Translations under genes and position numbers: made by a program | Notes under the pieces: model-generated | Told to the model about the DNA's origin: nothing | Database searches by the model: none | Seen by the model: only the letters and a program-made list of their open reading frames with translations | Shown here: piece by piece, positions 24,320 to 34,852 of the stretch | How the letters are laid out: the number at the start of each line of letters is the position of its first letter | Numbering within the stretch: the stretch's first letter is position 1 | From: Immersiella caudata | Lineage: Eukaryota; Ascomycota; Sordariomycetes; Sordariales; Lasiosphaeriaceae | Reading direction: 5' to 3' | Assembly: GCA_030512335.1 (NCBI GenBank) | Contig: JAULSU010000002.1 | Span: forward strand, 5,456,001 to 5,520,000 | Length of the DNA: 64,000 nucleotides

Positions 24320-26193
24320 TCATGCATTCGTTGCCGCAGGCCCGTTGGGCCCATTGCCGTTGTCAGACAGCCTTACTATGACCCGCTGGTTGCAGATGTC
24401 GATGAACTGCTCAAATTTTTCGATCATTTGGTTTTTCTCTTTGATCGTAGCCTTGAGCTCGGCAATCTCCTTCTGGCTGTCTTTCCGCAGCTGATCAAGT
24501 TCATCTCGCGTCTTTTGGATTTCTTTGCGCAGATCAGCCCGTATGCGATCTTCTGCAGACGGGTGAGGTTTGCTGTAGATGGCAGGGCGGTCTTCGGCCA
24601 ACGCCGCAGTGACTTTCGTCGGGTTGCGGTTGATGGCCGCTCGAGCATTGTAAATGTCTCGTGGTAGCAGAGGAACATGAGGATTATCTTGTTGAAGTAT
24701 CTCTAATGTTTGGGTCACGCCAACTCCTGGCCAGTCAAGTCAGCCAAGCTAATCACACATCAACAGGGACATGGTGTTCGATACATACCGCCTTCTTTCA
24801 GGGTCTTGACCGCCTGGACCATCTTTGCGTCCAGTTTCCTGGCCGCAGGGTGCAAAAGGGGACTTTCACTGGGCCCGTGGTTATGCTGAAGGTGGTTGGG
24901 GTCTGGACGGTACCGGACCGTCCATTGCGTCCTCTGTTCTATGGCAAAGAAACCAAACTGGCAGTCGCACTTGCGGGATGTGGTCTTGCGCTTCCGCATC
25001 TCCGGGCTGACGCGTTTCGGCGGCTTCCCGGCGCGGTCGCACACGAAAAGAACCTTCTTGAGGCCAGGAACTGTCTTTTTCGAGCGGCCAATGACGATAG
25101 CGTACCCAACAGAGGTACAATACCCCAGCACATGCTTGTGAACGGCTTCAAGGGTTGGAAAGCTTCCGCCTTCCGGGGGAGCAGACATCATAGGCCCCAT
25201 CGGCTGCCGCGGAACGAACGGCGCCTGGTCGATCATCTTGGGCTCCAACGATGAATCCCCCTCGCCCGACTCGTCCTGACTCCCCATCTCTATGTCATCT
25301 TCATGATGATGATCCTCCCGAGCTGGTTCAGCTGGCTCGGGCTGCGGCGGTGTTGGCTGTTGCTGTACCTGCTGTACCTGCTGAACCTTTTGCACCTGAG
25401 AAATTTGTGGAAGCTGCGGCTGTGCCGGCGGCAGAGACGGCTGGACGGTTGGGCGGGGAGTGGATTGCTGGGATAGTATGGAGTTGTCGCTCTGTGGAGG
25501 GGGCTGACTGAGGGCCTGTTGCTGGCTCATGGATTGTGTCATCGGCGGCTGGGACATGGGCTGTAGGTGAAGCTGCTGGCTCATCGGCTGCTGCTGACTT
25601 AGACTCGGCTGCCCAAGGGGTTGCTGGCTCATTGACTGCTGGCTCATCGACTGCGGACCCATGGATTGTTGACTCATGGGCTGTTGGCTCATGGATTGCT
25701 GGCTCATGGGCTGTTGGCTCATGGGCTGCTGGTTCATCGACGGCGGGCCGAGCGACTGCTGGCTCATCGATTGCTGGCTCAGCTGCTGCGGGTTCATGGG
25801 CTGCGGTGGCATGGGCTGCGGGTTCATCGACTGCTGAAGATAGCTGAGCGGCGGATTTGGCTGCTGCTGCATCTGGCGACTCGGGGGTGCTCGCTGGCGC
25901 GGCCCCGGCAGTGTCGGGGGGCCCTGAGGCGGCGGCGCCCTCGCGGCATTTTGGACGCTCGCGACGCCGGGAATCTGGGGCGCGGTCGGATTGAAAATGT
26001 GATGCGGGTACTGGCCTTGCGACGACTGTTGCGGTGCGTAGGCCTGGGGTTGGTACGGCGACGCGTGCTGCGAGAGCGACGGCGATGGTTTGTTGCTGGG
26101 TGGGAGGTGACCAGGCGGTGGGTACCCTCGTCGCAAGCCGGCGACGCTGCCAAACGACAGCCCCGGATGCCCTTGGGCGTTCGCCGTCGACAT
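24320..26193 (-). CDS. Q-rich FAR1-like zinc-binding protein (603 aa)
   Basis: Exon 1 is 26193-24789. The intron 24788-24727 has donor GTATGT, a GCTGAC branch and acceptor GGCCAG. Exon 2 is 24726-24320. The N-terminal third is disordered, Pro- and Gln-rich, with a pentapeptide repeat (MSQQP/S) at about residues 121-231, then an acidic patch (HHHEDDIEMGSQDESGEGD). Residues about 344-450 resemble the FAR1/WRKY-GCM1 type DNA-binding domain: FPTLEAVHKHVLGYC, a basic KTTSRKCDCQFGFFAI segment and HNHGP as the His pair. The C-terminus is a coiled coil (DLRKEIQKTRDELDQLRKD and following heptads) that probably dimerises. FAR1-type domains are shared with Mutator-like transposases, but no transposase core follows. 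I infer a domesticated, nuclear DNA-binding protein. Target unknown. Confidence 0.75.
25500..25830 (-). repeat. Coding minisatellite (MSQQP/S pentapeptide)
   Basis: Within exon 1 of the FAR1-like gene a 15-base unit coding Met-Ser-Gln-Gln-Pro/Ser is repeated about 20 times with small variations (for example MGPQS, MNQQP, LGQPS). The unit multiplies by three, so changes in copy number would keep the reading frame. Confidence 0.85.
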
Positions 26194-27949
26194 GGTGAGA
26201 GAGAAAAAGGAGACTGAAGCCGAGGATGTAAACGAGCGGACAAGGAAAAGATACCTGGCTTCACAATGCTGGGGTCGAGACCCTCGCTCACCAAATCGCG
26301 GGCGGGCGTGTACCGAGTGGTGTGGGTGTGGGATTGCCGACGAGCAGACTGGGGATGGAGCTGGAGAGGGAGAAGGGAGGGTGTCAAAAACCTAGCCCCA
26401 GGGAACCCATTGACCTGGCGAGGGGAAGGCACACATAGCCCGCAGCACCCGGGTGTGGCTTGGGGGTAGGGCCGCACCGCGCGAGGCCAATCAAGCAGCG
26501 CAAAGATGCGGGTCTATTTCTCCTCAATCTGTGTGGGAAATGCATTGGCACTGTCCGTCCACTCGGTTTTAGGCCTGGAGCGAGACCATGGTTGGGCATG
26601 TCCAGAACCTCCGATATAGCCTTGACAGCATTTCTCAGGTCTTTCGTAATACAGCCAAGGCGTTCTAAAGAAATCAAAGCGCTTTTATCATATAAACCAG
26701 GCCTTTTCTCATCCGATGGCGGACCTATAGGCAAAGCTTCAAGGCCGTGTGTGGATCTGGGTGATTTGTTTCCGCACGGAGCGGTTAGCCCCTCTTCTGG
26801 CCTGAGCCTTTCGTCCCGATTTCACAACCGCAGCGGGTAACTAACGTCGGCGAGGGCCTCATGGCCGACGGGAATTCGACAGACGAGGCGCCACCGTAAC
26901 GACAGCGCAGCACCAGGCCGGCGTCGCTGTGAAGTCGGATGGCGGTTTGACTCGAGATAGAAACGCTGTAGCAGTAACACGTGCTCCAGCGAGGTCGATA
27001 CCATGAGGGGGTGGAAGAGCCATCGGGAACTACTGCGCAAGGTTTCAAAGCACACTCCCCAGGGTAAACTATCTGGTGCGGGGATTCCAGGTTGTTTGCA
27101 GGTTGCACACCCCTCTCGGTCGTCCACCATCTTTCATCACCTGCCTATCGATTCGTCAGATTGGGCACACGCACAAAATGTGAGAAGTGAGGGCGACGAC
27201 AGCAGTTTTCGAGATAGTTCGTCGTCTCATTGCTTGCAAGTTGCAACACGATGAGATGGAATGGATGGCGTAGCGTTTGATCCTTGGGCCCCTACCTGAT
27301 TGCCGTCCCGTCGTTATCGGGCACCGTCAACGTCAGGCACGCGAGCCGGCCCATGCAGCTGGTCTGGCCAGCGCCAGATGTCGAATGTCAAAAGGAAGGA
27401 GCGATGAGGTGGCCAGATCGCGCATCTCGATCTGGTTGTCTGCAGCGCCTCGAGACAGCTGGCAAACACAAACCCGTGCTCAAAGCGGATTGCTGCATTG
27501 CGTGGGCACCAACGGGCGAGTTGATATTCCTCGTGCAACCCGACGACCACGATCAGCCACCAGCGAGCTTCCAGCCCGCCAAACCGCGGCAGGCCTTCCG
27601 GGAGAGGCTGGCAACCGATTCTGGTTCCCCAGCAGCTGCTCGTCGAAGACGGCGCCTCATTCCATGCCATCCCCTCCCACCATCGGATTTCTTCACCGGT
27701 TGATAAAGCTATTTTGCAAAAGCATTGATTGACGCTAGGGCCTTGCGGCGGTTCACTCAATCGCTTTACGCAAAAGACGGCGATCGAACGGCTGAGCTCG
27801 CAAGCTGCAGGATAAGCCCTCTCCTCCTGTCTGCTGCCATTCGCTACCACACCAGAGCCTAAAAATACGCCTAAACTAAGAGCCCAGGCGGCCCAGCAAT
27901 CCGCATTCCTGGAAGTTGGCGCAGGCTCATTTGCCCGACTCCAGGGATA
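26194..27949. other. Divergent promoter interval
   Basis: The 1756 bases lie between the start of the FAR1-like gene (minus) and the gene at 27950 (plus). Several medium-length open frames occur on both strands, including one antisense to the start of the 27950 gene, but none shows a family resemblance or a consistent exon structure. No RNA gene seen. Confidence 0.45.
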
Positions 27950-29389
27950 ATGCCGGCGGAGCCGCGAAGCTGGTTGAACGGGCCCACAGCACCCGATGCG
28001 ACGCTGTCGCCGCGGGGCGGCGCCCGGTCCCGGGCCCGGTCCGAAGCGAGCGCCGAGACGGCCGAAGATCCCCACCCCAAGCGCCACCGGAGGAGACCCC
28101 GCAGCCCAACGGACGGGAGCATTGAACCTATTTTGAAGTCTGAGCCGTATGAGTCGTCCAGCGCCACTATCACCGGCAGTCACAACCGTTCCGCTCACGG
28201 AGAGACCCAGTGCGAAACGTGTGTCAACCAGGAACGGCCCGACCCGCTGCAGTCCGCTCCGCTGGTCGAAGATGCTGATCTCTTTGAGTCGTATGCCACC
28301 GAGGACCGTCGACTACGGAACTCAGATGCTACACTGCCCAACCCGGAGGACGGCCCTGAGTCGCCTGACTCTTCGAGCATCAACACACTCCAGCCATCCG
28401 CCGAAACGTCGAGGCAGCCATGCTCGGAGAATCAGCCTGAACAGTCTCCGCGGGTCAAATTGGCCGGGCCAGGAACGGCATCTGGTTGGTGGTTCTTTAA
28501 CTTCCCACCAGAAATCAGGAACATGATCTACGAATACTCCCTCAACTGGCCAACCTCATATGCACTCTACGCCCCTTACAACCGGCAGATTGACGACTAC
28601 TACGCCAACCGGGACAATCCTGATCAAGAGTTCCCCGAGTTCAGCGGTATGTTAAGGACCCCGACGATCCTCCTTCTTTGCCGCCGCATCACCGCAGAAT
28701 GCCTCCCGATACTTCAGTCAAACACCTTCATGATCGACCGTCTGCCCCCTTGGCTTCCCGGAGAACCCCGGCCCATGCTGCTTTCCCAATTCGTTGGAAA
28801 ACGAACCATTCAGAGTCTCCGTCATATTGAGTTTCGCCTCCCCGCAGGTCAAGGGCGATACGGCAGCGGTTGGGTTTGGGCATGGATCACCCTCGACATC
28901 CTCAACATCCTCCAAGAGCGGAACTCTTTTGATACAATAAAGATAGTTATCAGTATGTTTAACGACAGAAGCCGAAGCGTGTGGCCGCTGGAGTCCGAAG
29001 ACTTGGGCAAGATTATCGACGCGGTGAGACCACTTTGCTACAACCCAGTCTCTGAAGCCGTACTGACACGCAGACACCCTAGTGCACTACACTAGTGGCG
29101 AAAAACCCTAGATTCTGGGCTCCCGGTAAGATAGAGTACCAATACTGGGTGAGTTGTTTCTCTGTACCTCCTTGCTACCAGCACCAGGCTAACCTTAACC
29201 CTCCAAGGTGGTCAAAGGCACTTTTGCCCATCGTCATTACATTGATCGCACAGGGGGTATGATGGTCTCCTGGCTACTCTCGTATTGTCTCACCAACTCA
29301 CAATTCACGCAGATCTTGTTCCCGACGACGAGATACGAGAATACCCGGATCCAGTCTTTTGGCCTGGCAGCTTACTGGAATTTATGTGA
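27950..29389 (+). CDS. Fungal protein with LPxEIR/F-box-like motif, four exons (421 aa)
   Basis: Exons are 27950-29023, 29083-29148, 29208-29256 and 29313-29389. Introns: 29024-29082 (GTGAGA, ACTGAC branch), 29149-29207 (GTGAGT, GCTAAC branch) and 29257-29312 (GTATGA). Phases agree and the result is 421 residues. The first 170 residues are disordered with an Arg-rich nuclear-localisation-like segment (PKRHRRRPRSP). Residues about 181-198 read FFNFPPEIRNMIYEYSL, the LPxEIR-type motif seen at the N-terminus of many fungal F-box-like or 2EXR-like proteins. TILLLCRRITAECLPIL follows, which is also typical of that group. Their function is mostly unknown; some resemble substrate adaptors of ubiquitin ligases. 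Intron 1 uses the second AG downstream of the branch site, because splicing at the nearer CAG (29071-29073) would meet a stop after two codons. Confidence 0.68.
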
Positions 29390-30051
29390 CGGATAAGCGA
29401 GTCAGCAGGCTTAGAGCAGCGCTATGACGACAACTCACTGATTTTGGAAGCATCGTCGTCACAGATGCTGAGTAATTTGAGAAACGAGGGATCGTAATCT
29501 CCCCACAAACTTCGCTATTATTTAGAGCTGCCGGCGAGCACACGCGAAATTCCACTATTCTATTCAGGACGATGAGGAAGATACCACGGCGGTACCGTGG
29601 CAACAAGAAGAGAGGCAGACAGAAACAGAGTGGAAGATAGCAGGCAAATACACCGACAGACAGAAAGACAATTGGCAGTCAACAAAAGCCTGCTTTGGGA
29701 GACCTTGTGGATGATGGCAGTGACTGCTTGTCTTGCCTGACCTGAAACCCAATAAGGTAAAAACTATTTGTACCACAGTGTGAGCTTGGCGACAGTCTAT
29801 CCAGAGGTACAGACACCCATGGACCTCTCATAAACTGTCTAGCCGCATACACCTCTACCTTCGACCTCGACGCCTAGTCAACCCACGCGCTCCCTATATA
29901 TGCAATGCCTGTCTTTCCTACCTACTTACCACCTGCACCCATCCCGAATGCCAATGATATATGCTCTTCCTACCCTCGATGCCATTCACAACTCCCAAAC
30001 AAACCCAGCAACCAACAATCCCGCAGGGAATCATCACTCATCAAATGCCTA
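29390..30051. other. Convergent 3' regions
   Basis: Between the LPxEIR-type gene and the GCP4 gene, which converge. Short open frames only. No gene, repeat or RNA seen. Confidence 0.5.
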
Positions 30052-32438
30052 TCAAAACTCATCATCTCCCCTCTGCCCACCAAACCAACTCCCAAAATCC
30101 AACTTCATCAATAACCGATCCACACCTCCCACTCTCCTAGGCACATACCGCCCCGTCTCGCCCATCACATCAGTCTCGTCATCTTCTCCCTCACCATCTT
30201 CTTCCTCCTCCGCCCACGCCGCAGCACCATCCGCCTCGAGTTGTCGTAGTTCCGCAATGAGACCTTCAATACCGCGTTTCACGCGTCCTTCAACATCGCG
30301 GATGTCGCGCTGCACGTCGCGCTCCTCGCGGGCAAGATCGACAAAGGCGTCGACGACGCCCACATCGGCTTCGAGATCAGCCGCTGTCCAGACGGCATGT
30401 AGGCGGTGGATGAGGGCTACGAGGCGATCGGTGTGGGCGAGGAGTTCGTAGAGGGGGTCGGTGAAGGATTGGCGGGTTAGGAGGAGGCGGCGGGTGAGGG
30501 TGCGGAGGTAGCAGCGGTGAGCGGTGGCGAGGGTTTGAGGGTCGTGTGGGTGTCGGTAGGAGGATAGGTTGTCAGATTCATGCTTTTCGGAGACGGAAAG
30601 ACGGGAGGAGGTTGATTCGGCGAGCCAGATGTCGTCTTCTTCCTCATCTTGTTCTTCGGAGGATGATCGTTTGGGTGATGGGGGTTTTGCGTGGCTTTCT
30701 TCTCGTTGCTCGTCCTCACCTGCGGTAAGCCATTGATGGAACCCTTCCGAGAGACCAGCGACAACCTCGGTTTGGAGGTAGCCTTCTGTTTCGCCGAGGA
30801 AGAATATGGTAGCGCTTGCAGTTGCCCACGCGTTACGTAGGATGTTGGACCGCGAGGTGTGTCGCTGTCGGAGGAGCAGTACCTTGGCTCTGCCACCACG
30901 TGTGCTCCCATATGGTGGTGCCGGAGGGGCCGGGTGGTGACGGCGTAGTGAGGTTATTTTCCACAGGTCCGTTAGCCTGATGTGTGCGCGGCGCAAAGAG
31001 AGTAGATATGAGTTTATGGCGGTGTATGTCTGGAGGTCCGACTGGCCGAGGAACAGATCTAGAGGCGAGGGAATTTGAAGCGTCAATACAACCGGAACTG
31101 AGAATAGGAGGTTCCGGAATGGCGTTGGGGCAATCGAAGTCAGATCCCTTGCTGCGGTCGGTGTTTTTGACCCTGACCTTGACTTGTGTAAGGTAAGCCG
31201 CAGAAGAGATCTTGCCAGTTCCAAGCCTTCATCTTCTTCGGCGTGCTCGCCTTGCATGGACCCCATAACTGACCAAGTCCTTGCGAGCACAGCAGCAACC
31301 TCACCATCCTTGACGACAACATTAGCGAGGCCATCTCGCTTCTCATATGCAAGATTCTCGGCTCGCCTCCACCGACTCCTGATCTTGTCGTCCGCTTGCT
31401 GTGTCAGTGCCATGGCGAACTCACCACGCCGGAGGAGGAAGAAGTCCCGAAGCAGTTGTAGAATCTCAAGGACTTTGGCAGGAGGTAGTAGTCGTTGTAA
31501 TGTCGTCCTCGACAGAAAATGCCGAATATCTGTTACCGTCCTCGCGAATGTCGCCGAGTCCAATGGATGCTGCAGTTTCGCAAGTTGCGCAAGCTGTGTA
31601 AACAGATGGTCGGTCCCTCGAAGGCTGGGATCTTCAGCGCTTTTAACGCGAATCTGGTTAAGAGACCGCCCAACAAACAGCATCGAGGCAGCTGTAGACG
31701 GCGTTACAAACGACGGTAATAGGCTGTTGGCGCATGTATACTCCTGCCAGAAATTAGCCCAGCCTTCACCAACCAACTTCATCTTTCAAAACATACCTCT
31801 TCATCCTCCTCCGCCCTCTGCACAAAAAAGTCATCCGCCCCAAAGCTCGGCAGCTTCCCATACAATATCCACGCCGAAACCTGCTTCAACCACGCCACCT
31901 CCGCAATCCCCACCAAACTCCTCGCAGCCTCCTCCACATCCCTATACCCCGTCTGCAACTCCCCCCTCAACCGATCAATAACCATCGCCCCCGTACAACC
32001 CCCCTCCTTTCCTCCCATCATAAACTGCACCACCTCCCACAACCACTCCATCCTCCTCGTCCACCCACCAAACTCCCCCACCACCGCCGTCAATGGCACA
32101 ATATCATACGCGCCCACCAAGCCCGCATCCTTCCTCAAGATCCCCTCTTCCACCTCCAGCACCTTCCTCTGGAACGCCGCCAGGTGAATCTCCTCCACCG
32201 CCGCCGCCACGGCCCGACAAATCACAGAGGCATGCTGCACCGCGATCTGCGCGGTGAAGCTTCTCAACTTGATGTGCAAGTTCCCTAGGTGTGCGAGCGA
32301 CGCTAACAGAGCGCGTTCGCTCGGCGTGATGATACCGTCGTCGGCCAGGGCAGCGCCATGGGTTCCTGGGGCGCCGGCTGCGGAGCGGAAAAGGGGGGAT
32401 GGGTGGCCCGAGAGGGAGAGGAGGATTTCGTGGAGCAT
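30052..32438 (-). CDS. GCP4: Gamma-tubulin complex component 4 (GCP4, 777 aa)
   Basis: Spc97/Spc98 family member of the gamma-tubulin ring complex, which nucleates microtubules at spindle pole bodies and other organising centres. Exon 1 is 32438-31797. The 53-nt intron 31796-31744 has GTATGT, a GGCTAAT branch and CTGGCAG. Exon 2 is 31743-30052. The start MLHEILLSLSGHPSPLF is the characteristic GCP4 beginning. The N-terminal GRIP1-like half includes EEGILRKDAGLVGAYDIVPLT and AWILYGKLPSF. The C-terminal GRIP2-like half includes LFVGRSLNQIR near residue 240, SPLDLFLGQSDLQTYTAINSYLLSLRRAHIRL and a final LMKLDFGSWFG. An acidic, serine-rich insert (SSSEEQDEEEDD) near residue 590 is likely to be disordered. 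No truncation is seen. The assignment to GCP4 rather than GCP5 or GCP6 rests on the N-terminus and size. Confidence 0.9.
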
Positions 32439-32497
32439 GGTGTGACCACGGGCCTAGAACGGGGTTAGAGAGGGGTTAAATAGTTGGGCGCTGTTTC

Positions 32498-32533
<36 letters not shown>

Positions 32534-33236
32534 CTAGGGTCTGGATCAAATCGGAAGCGAGGGGCAGAAGAGGAGGCGTCAGGTTTTGGGACTGACACTC
32601 ACACTGTCTTCCTGCCGCTCGCGCGGACGACGTGAGCTGGGGTTGGATCGGTGGAAACGCGGGATTTGAGGTCCTGATAAAAGAGGATGAAGGTTCCGAG
32701 GAGCTCGAAGCGGCAGCACATTGGGTGTAGTTTAGTGGTGGTTGTTATTGTGGCGATTCAACTCTTCCAGGCTGTGGTGAGGTGCTGATCCTGGTGACAA
32801 TCTTGGTGGGGGTTCTGCTGCAATTGATGTCCAGGATTCTGCTTCAAAGAAGAGTGGAAGGAACGCAATAAACTGAAAGCAGCCGCCAAAACTACAAGCC
32901 AAATCTCATGTCATAAAGTCATTAGAGAATGCGGTTATCGAATGGGAAGAGTACACATCCGCATCGCCCACGCAGTGTCTCTGCGCTGTTGTCCTTGTTT
33001 GCGTCGTCTGAAGTCGGCTCCCCGCAACGCGATTGGCGACGCGACTGGACAAGGTTCACGATTCGCGATCACATGACAGCCAAAGTCTCCAATCAAAATT
33101 CCAATAGAAGAGCGGTCACCTGAATTGCATCACCTGTCTACGAACACTTCATGATTATGAAACATAATAAATAAATGCTGCGCGCCTGCTTCTTTCGCTC
33201 CACAAACCTTCTCCAATGTTTCAATCCGACCCAACC
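32439..33236. other. GCP4 upstream region
   Basis: The 5' side of GCP4 (with a TGT microsatellite) and the 3' side of the senescence-domain gene. No other gene seen. Confidence 0.5.
32498..32533. repeat. (TGT)12 microsatellite
   Basis: Twelve perfect trinucleotide units, about 60 bases upstream of the GCP4 start codon on the complementary strand. It reads (ACA)12 in the GCP4 direction and probably lies in its 5' UTR or core promoter. Confidence 0.95.
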
Positions 33237-34852
33237 TCAATGTTTACCGTTTTGCGGCCCCTCCAAGCGCTTGCCCTCCGCAACAGTGAGGTTGCTGCTG
33301 GCCACCGACTGCGCATCGGAACCCTGGGGATAGACTCCGCCGTCACCGCCTCCAACGACAACCTGCTGTCCATTGACAGTAGTGCCGACAACCATGCCCT
33401 TGGCCACGCTCTTGATGATCGCTCTCCTCGAGACCCCTGTAACATCGATATAGACAAGACCGACGTTTTTCACACCGCCTCCGATGCTCCGAGATACACC
33501 GCCAGCCTCGTCGCCCCATCTGTGCGTCACGACCGTTGAGGCCGCGTCCGACGTCGAAGCCAGCAAGTGCTTTCCGGCCTGCTCCACGCCATCCATGACC
33601 GTGGTGAACGCCATCAAACTCTTGTTGAGCAAGCCCGGCTTATAGTCGGGGTTTGGCTTGCCGTCAGGGCCGAAGCCCTTACCACCACCCTCCTTCTTTC
33701 TGCCAGAAAGACTTGCGCCGACGTGCTGGGCAAGGTTTCCAATTTGGCCCACAGTCTTTGCTGACAGGCTTGCAGCGCCTCCAGTGAACGCATTGATTCG
33801 CCGGATATGCTCCTTGGTTGTCGGCTTGAACGTCATGGGCTTTGAAGCCGGCTGCGTTTTCTTGGTGAAGGTGTCAGCCTGGCTCTGCAGCGCCTTGGCG
33901 ACCATGTCGGATCCAGTGATGATCAAGCGCGAGGCTGCCGACGCGTTGGACACCAGGAACGATTTCTTGTAAGCGGGATGCAGTTCCGCCTCAAGTAACT
34001 GGGTGTCCAAGGGGGCAATGCCGATGAGCTGTCCGCCCTCAGGGGGAAGCGTAATCTGGACAGGGTCTGCAGGGCGGGGTTAATACCGGGTTACCAGCAC
34101 ACAACGAAAGACTGACCTTTCGAGCCGTGCTGCAGCTTGCTATCCTCCACCACTTGGAACCCGTCGGCTAACTCTCCGATAACGCTACCGTCTTCCTCAT
34201 CAACCAGGACAATTTGGCCCTGCACAGCACCACTGTGGCTCCCTCGCGCATAAGCCTGTCCAGGCATGAAATCGGCCGGGTTGTACGCCGGCAGCGCGCC
34301 CGCTGCCTCTTTCCCCTTGGACGCAGACGGCTTTTCTACCAATCCCGCCTTCGGAGGTGGCGCCCTCTCGAGGAAGGCGGTGCACTGCGCCAGGATAGTC
34401 TCGAAAGTATCAACATCCTCCTGGATTCCCTTGCGGCTTTCTATTGAGGGGAACTCGATTCTTGTGAAGGCGCCGCTGTCCGGCCCAAGATCCCAGCGAG
34501 GGATCAGGTAGCTCCTGGGCGGCTGATGATAGATCTGGGTGGTGGCAGGGAGCGGAAGGTCCAGCTCGGGCGGGAGATGCAGATGTAGGTAGAAGTCCTG
34601 CTCGGCGTTTGCGCCCTCGGGATCGACAGTGGGATCGGCGAAGACGGAGCTGGTCGGCACCATCAACAGCGATAATGTCTGCGGCCCGGCGGGCGTGAGC
34701 GACTCTTCTTTGCCGTTGACGATGTGGTAGGCTGATACGCCGTTGATGGCGTAGAGCAGCTTGGGATCCTGTCGCGAAACCGCGATGGTTAGCTGCGCTC
34801 AAACAATGCGCTGTCGGCACGCGGAGACGCTCACATTATGGCCTGACGCCAT
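33237..34852 (-). CDS. Senescence/spartin-domain protein (499 aa)
   Basis: Three exons: 34852-34835 (only MASGHN), 34768-34117 and 34066-33237. Introns are 34834-34769 (GTGAGC, GCTAAC branch, CGACAG) and 34116-34067 (GTCAGT, CTGCAG). The total of 1500 nt is in frame. The C-terminal half has the features of the senescence domain shared with plant ERD7 and animal spartin: ASAASRLIITGSDMVAKAL, then an alternating Gly/Ala/Val region ending in GVVYIDV-like and GTTVNGQQVVVGG segments. In animals spartin acts on lipid droplets and endosomes; the fungal role is not established. The N-terminal half is a separate mixed alpha/beta region (YAINGVSAYHIVNGKEESL; RSYLIPRWDLGPDSGAFTRIEFP). The very short first exon is supported by splice sites and a strong frame in exon 2, but its exact start could differ. 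Confidence 0.8.

Noticed and set aside
27314..28198. 294-codon minus-strand open frame
   Set aside because: It lies antisense to the start of the LPxEIR-type gene. Composition is Arg/Pro/Gly-rich as expected for the reverse of a GC-rich region, with no family resemblance.
29208..29396. Read-through of the third exon of the LPxEIR-type gene
   Set aside because: Reading straight on gives unconvincing sequence. Splicing at GTATGA (29257) to the CGCAG ending at 29312 gives an acidic, protein-like end (DLVPDDEIREYPDPVFWPG).
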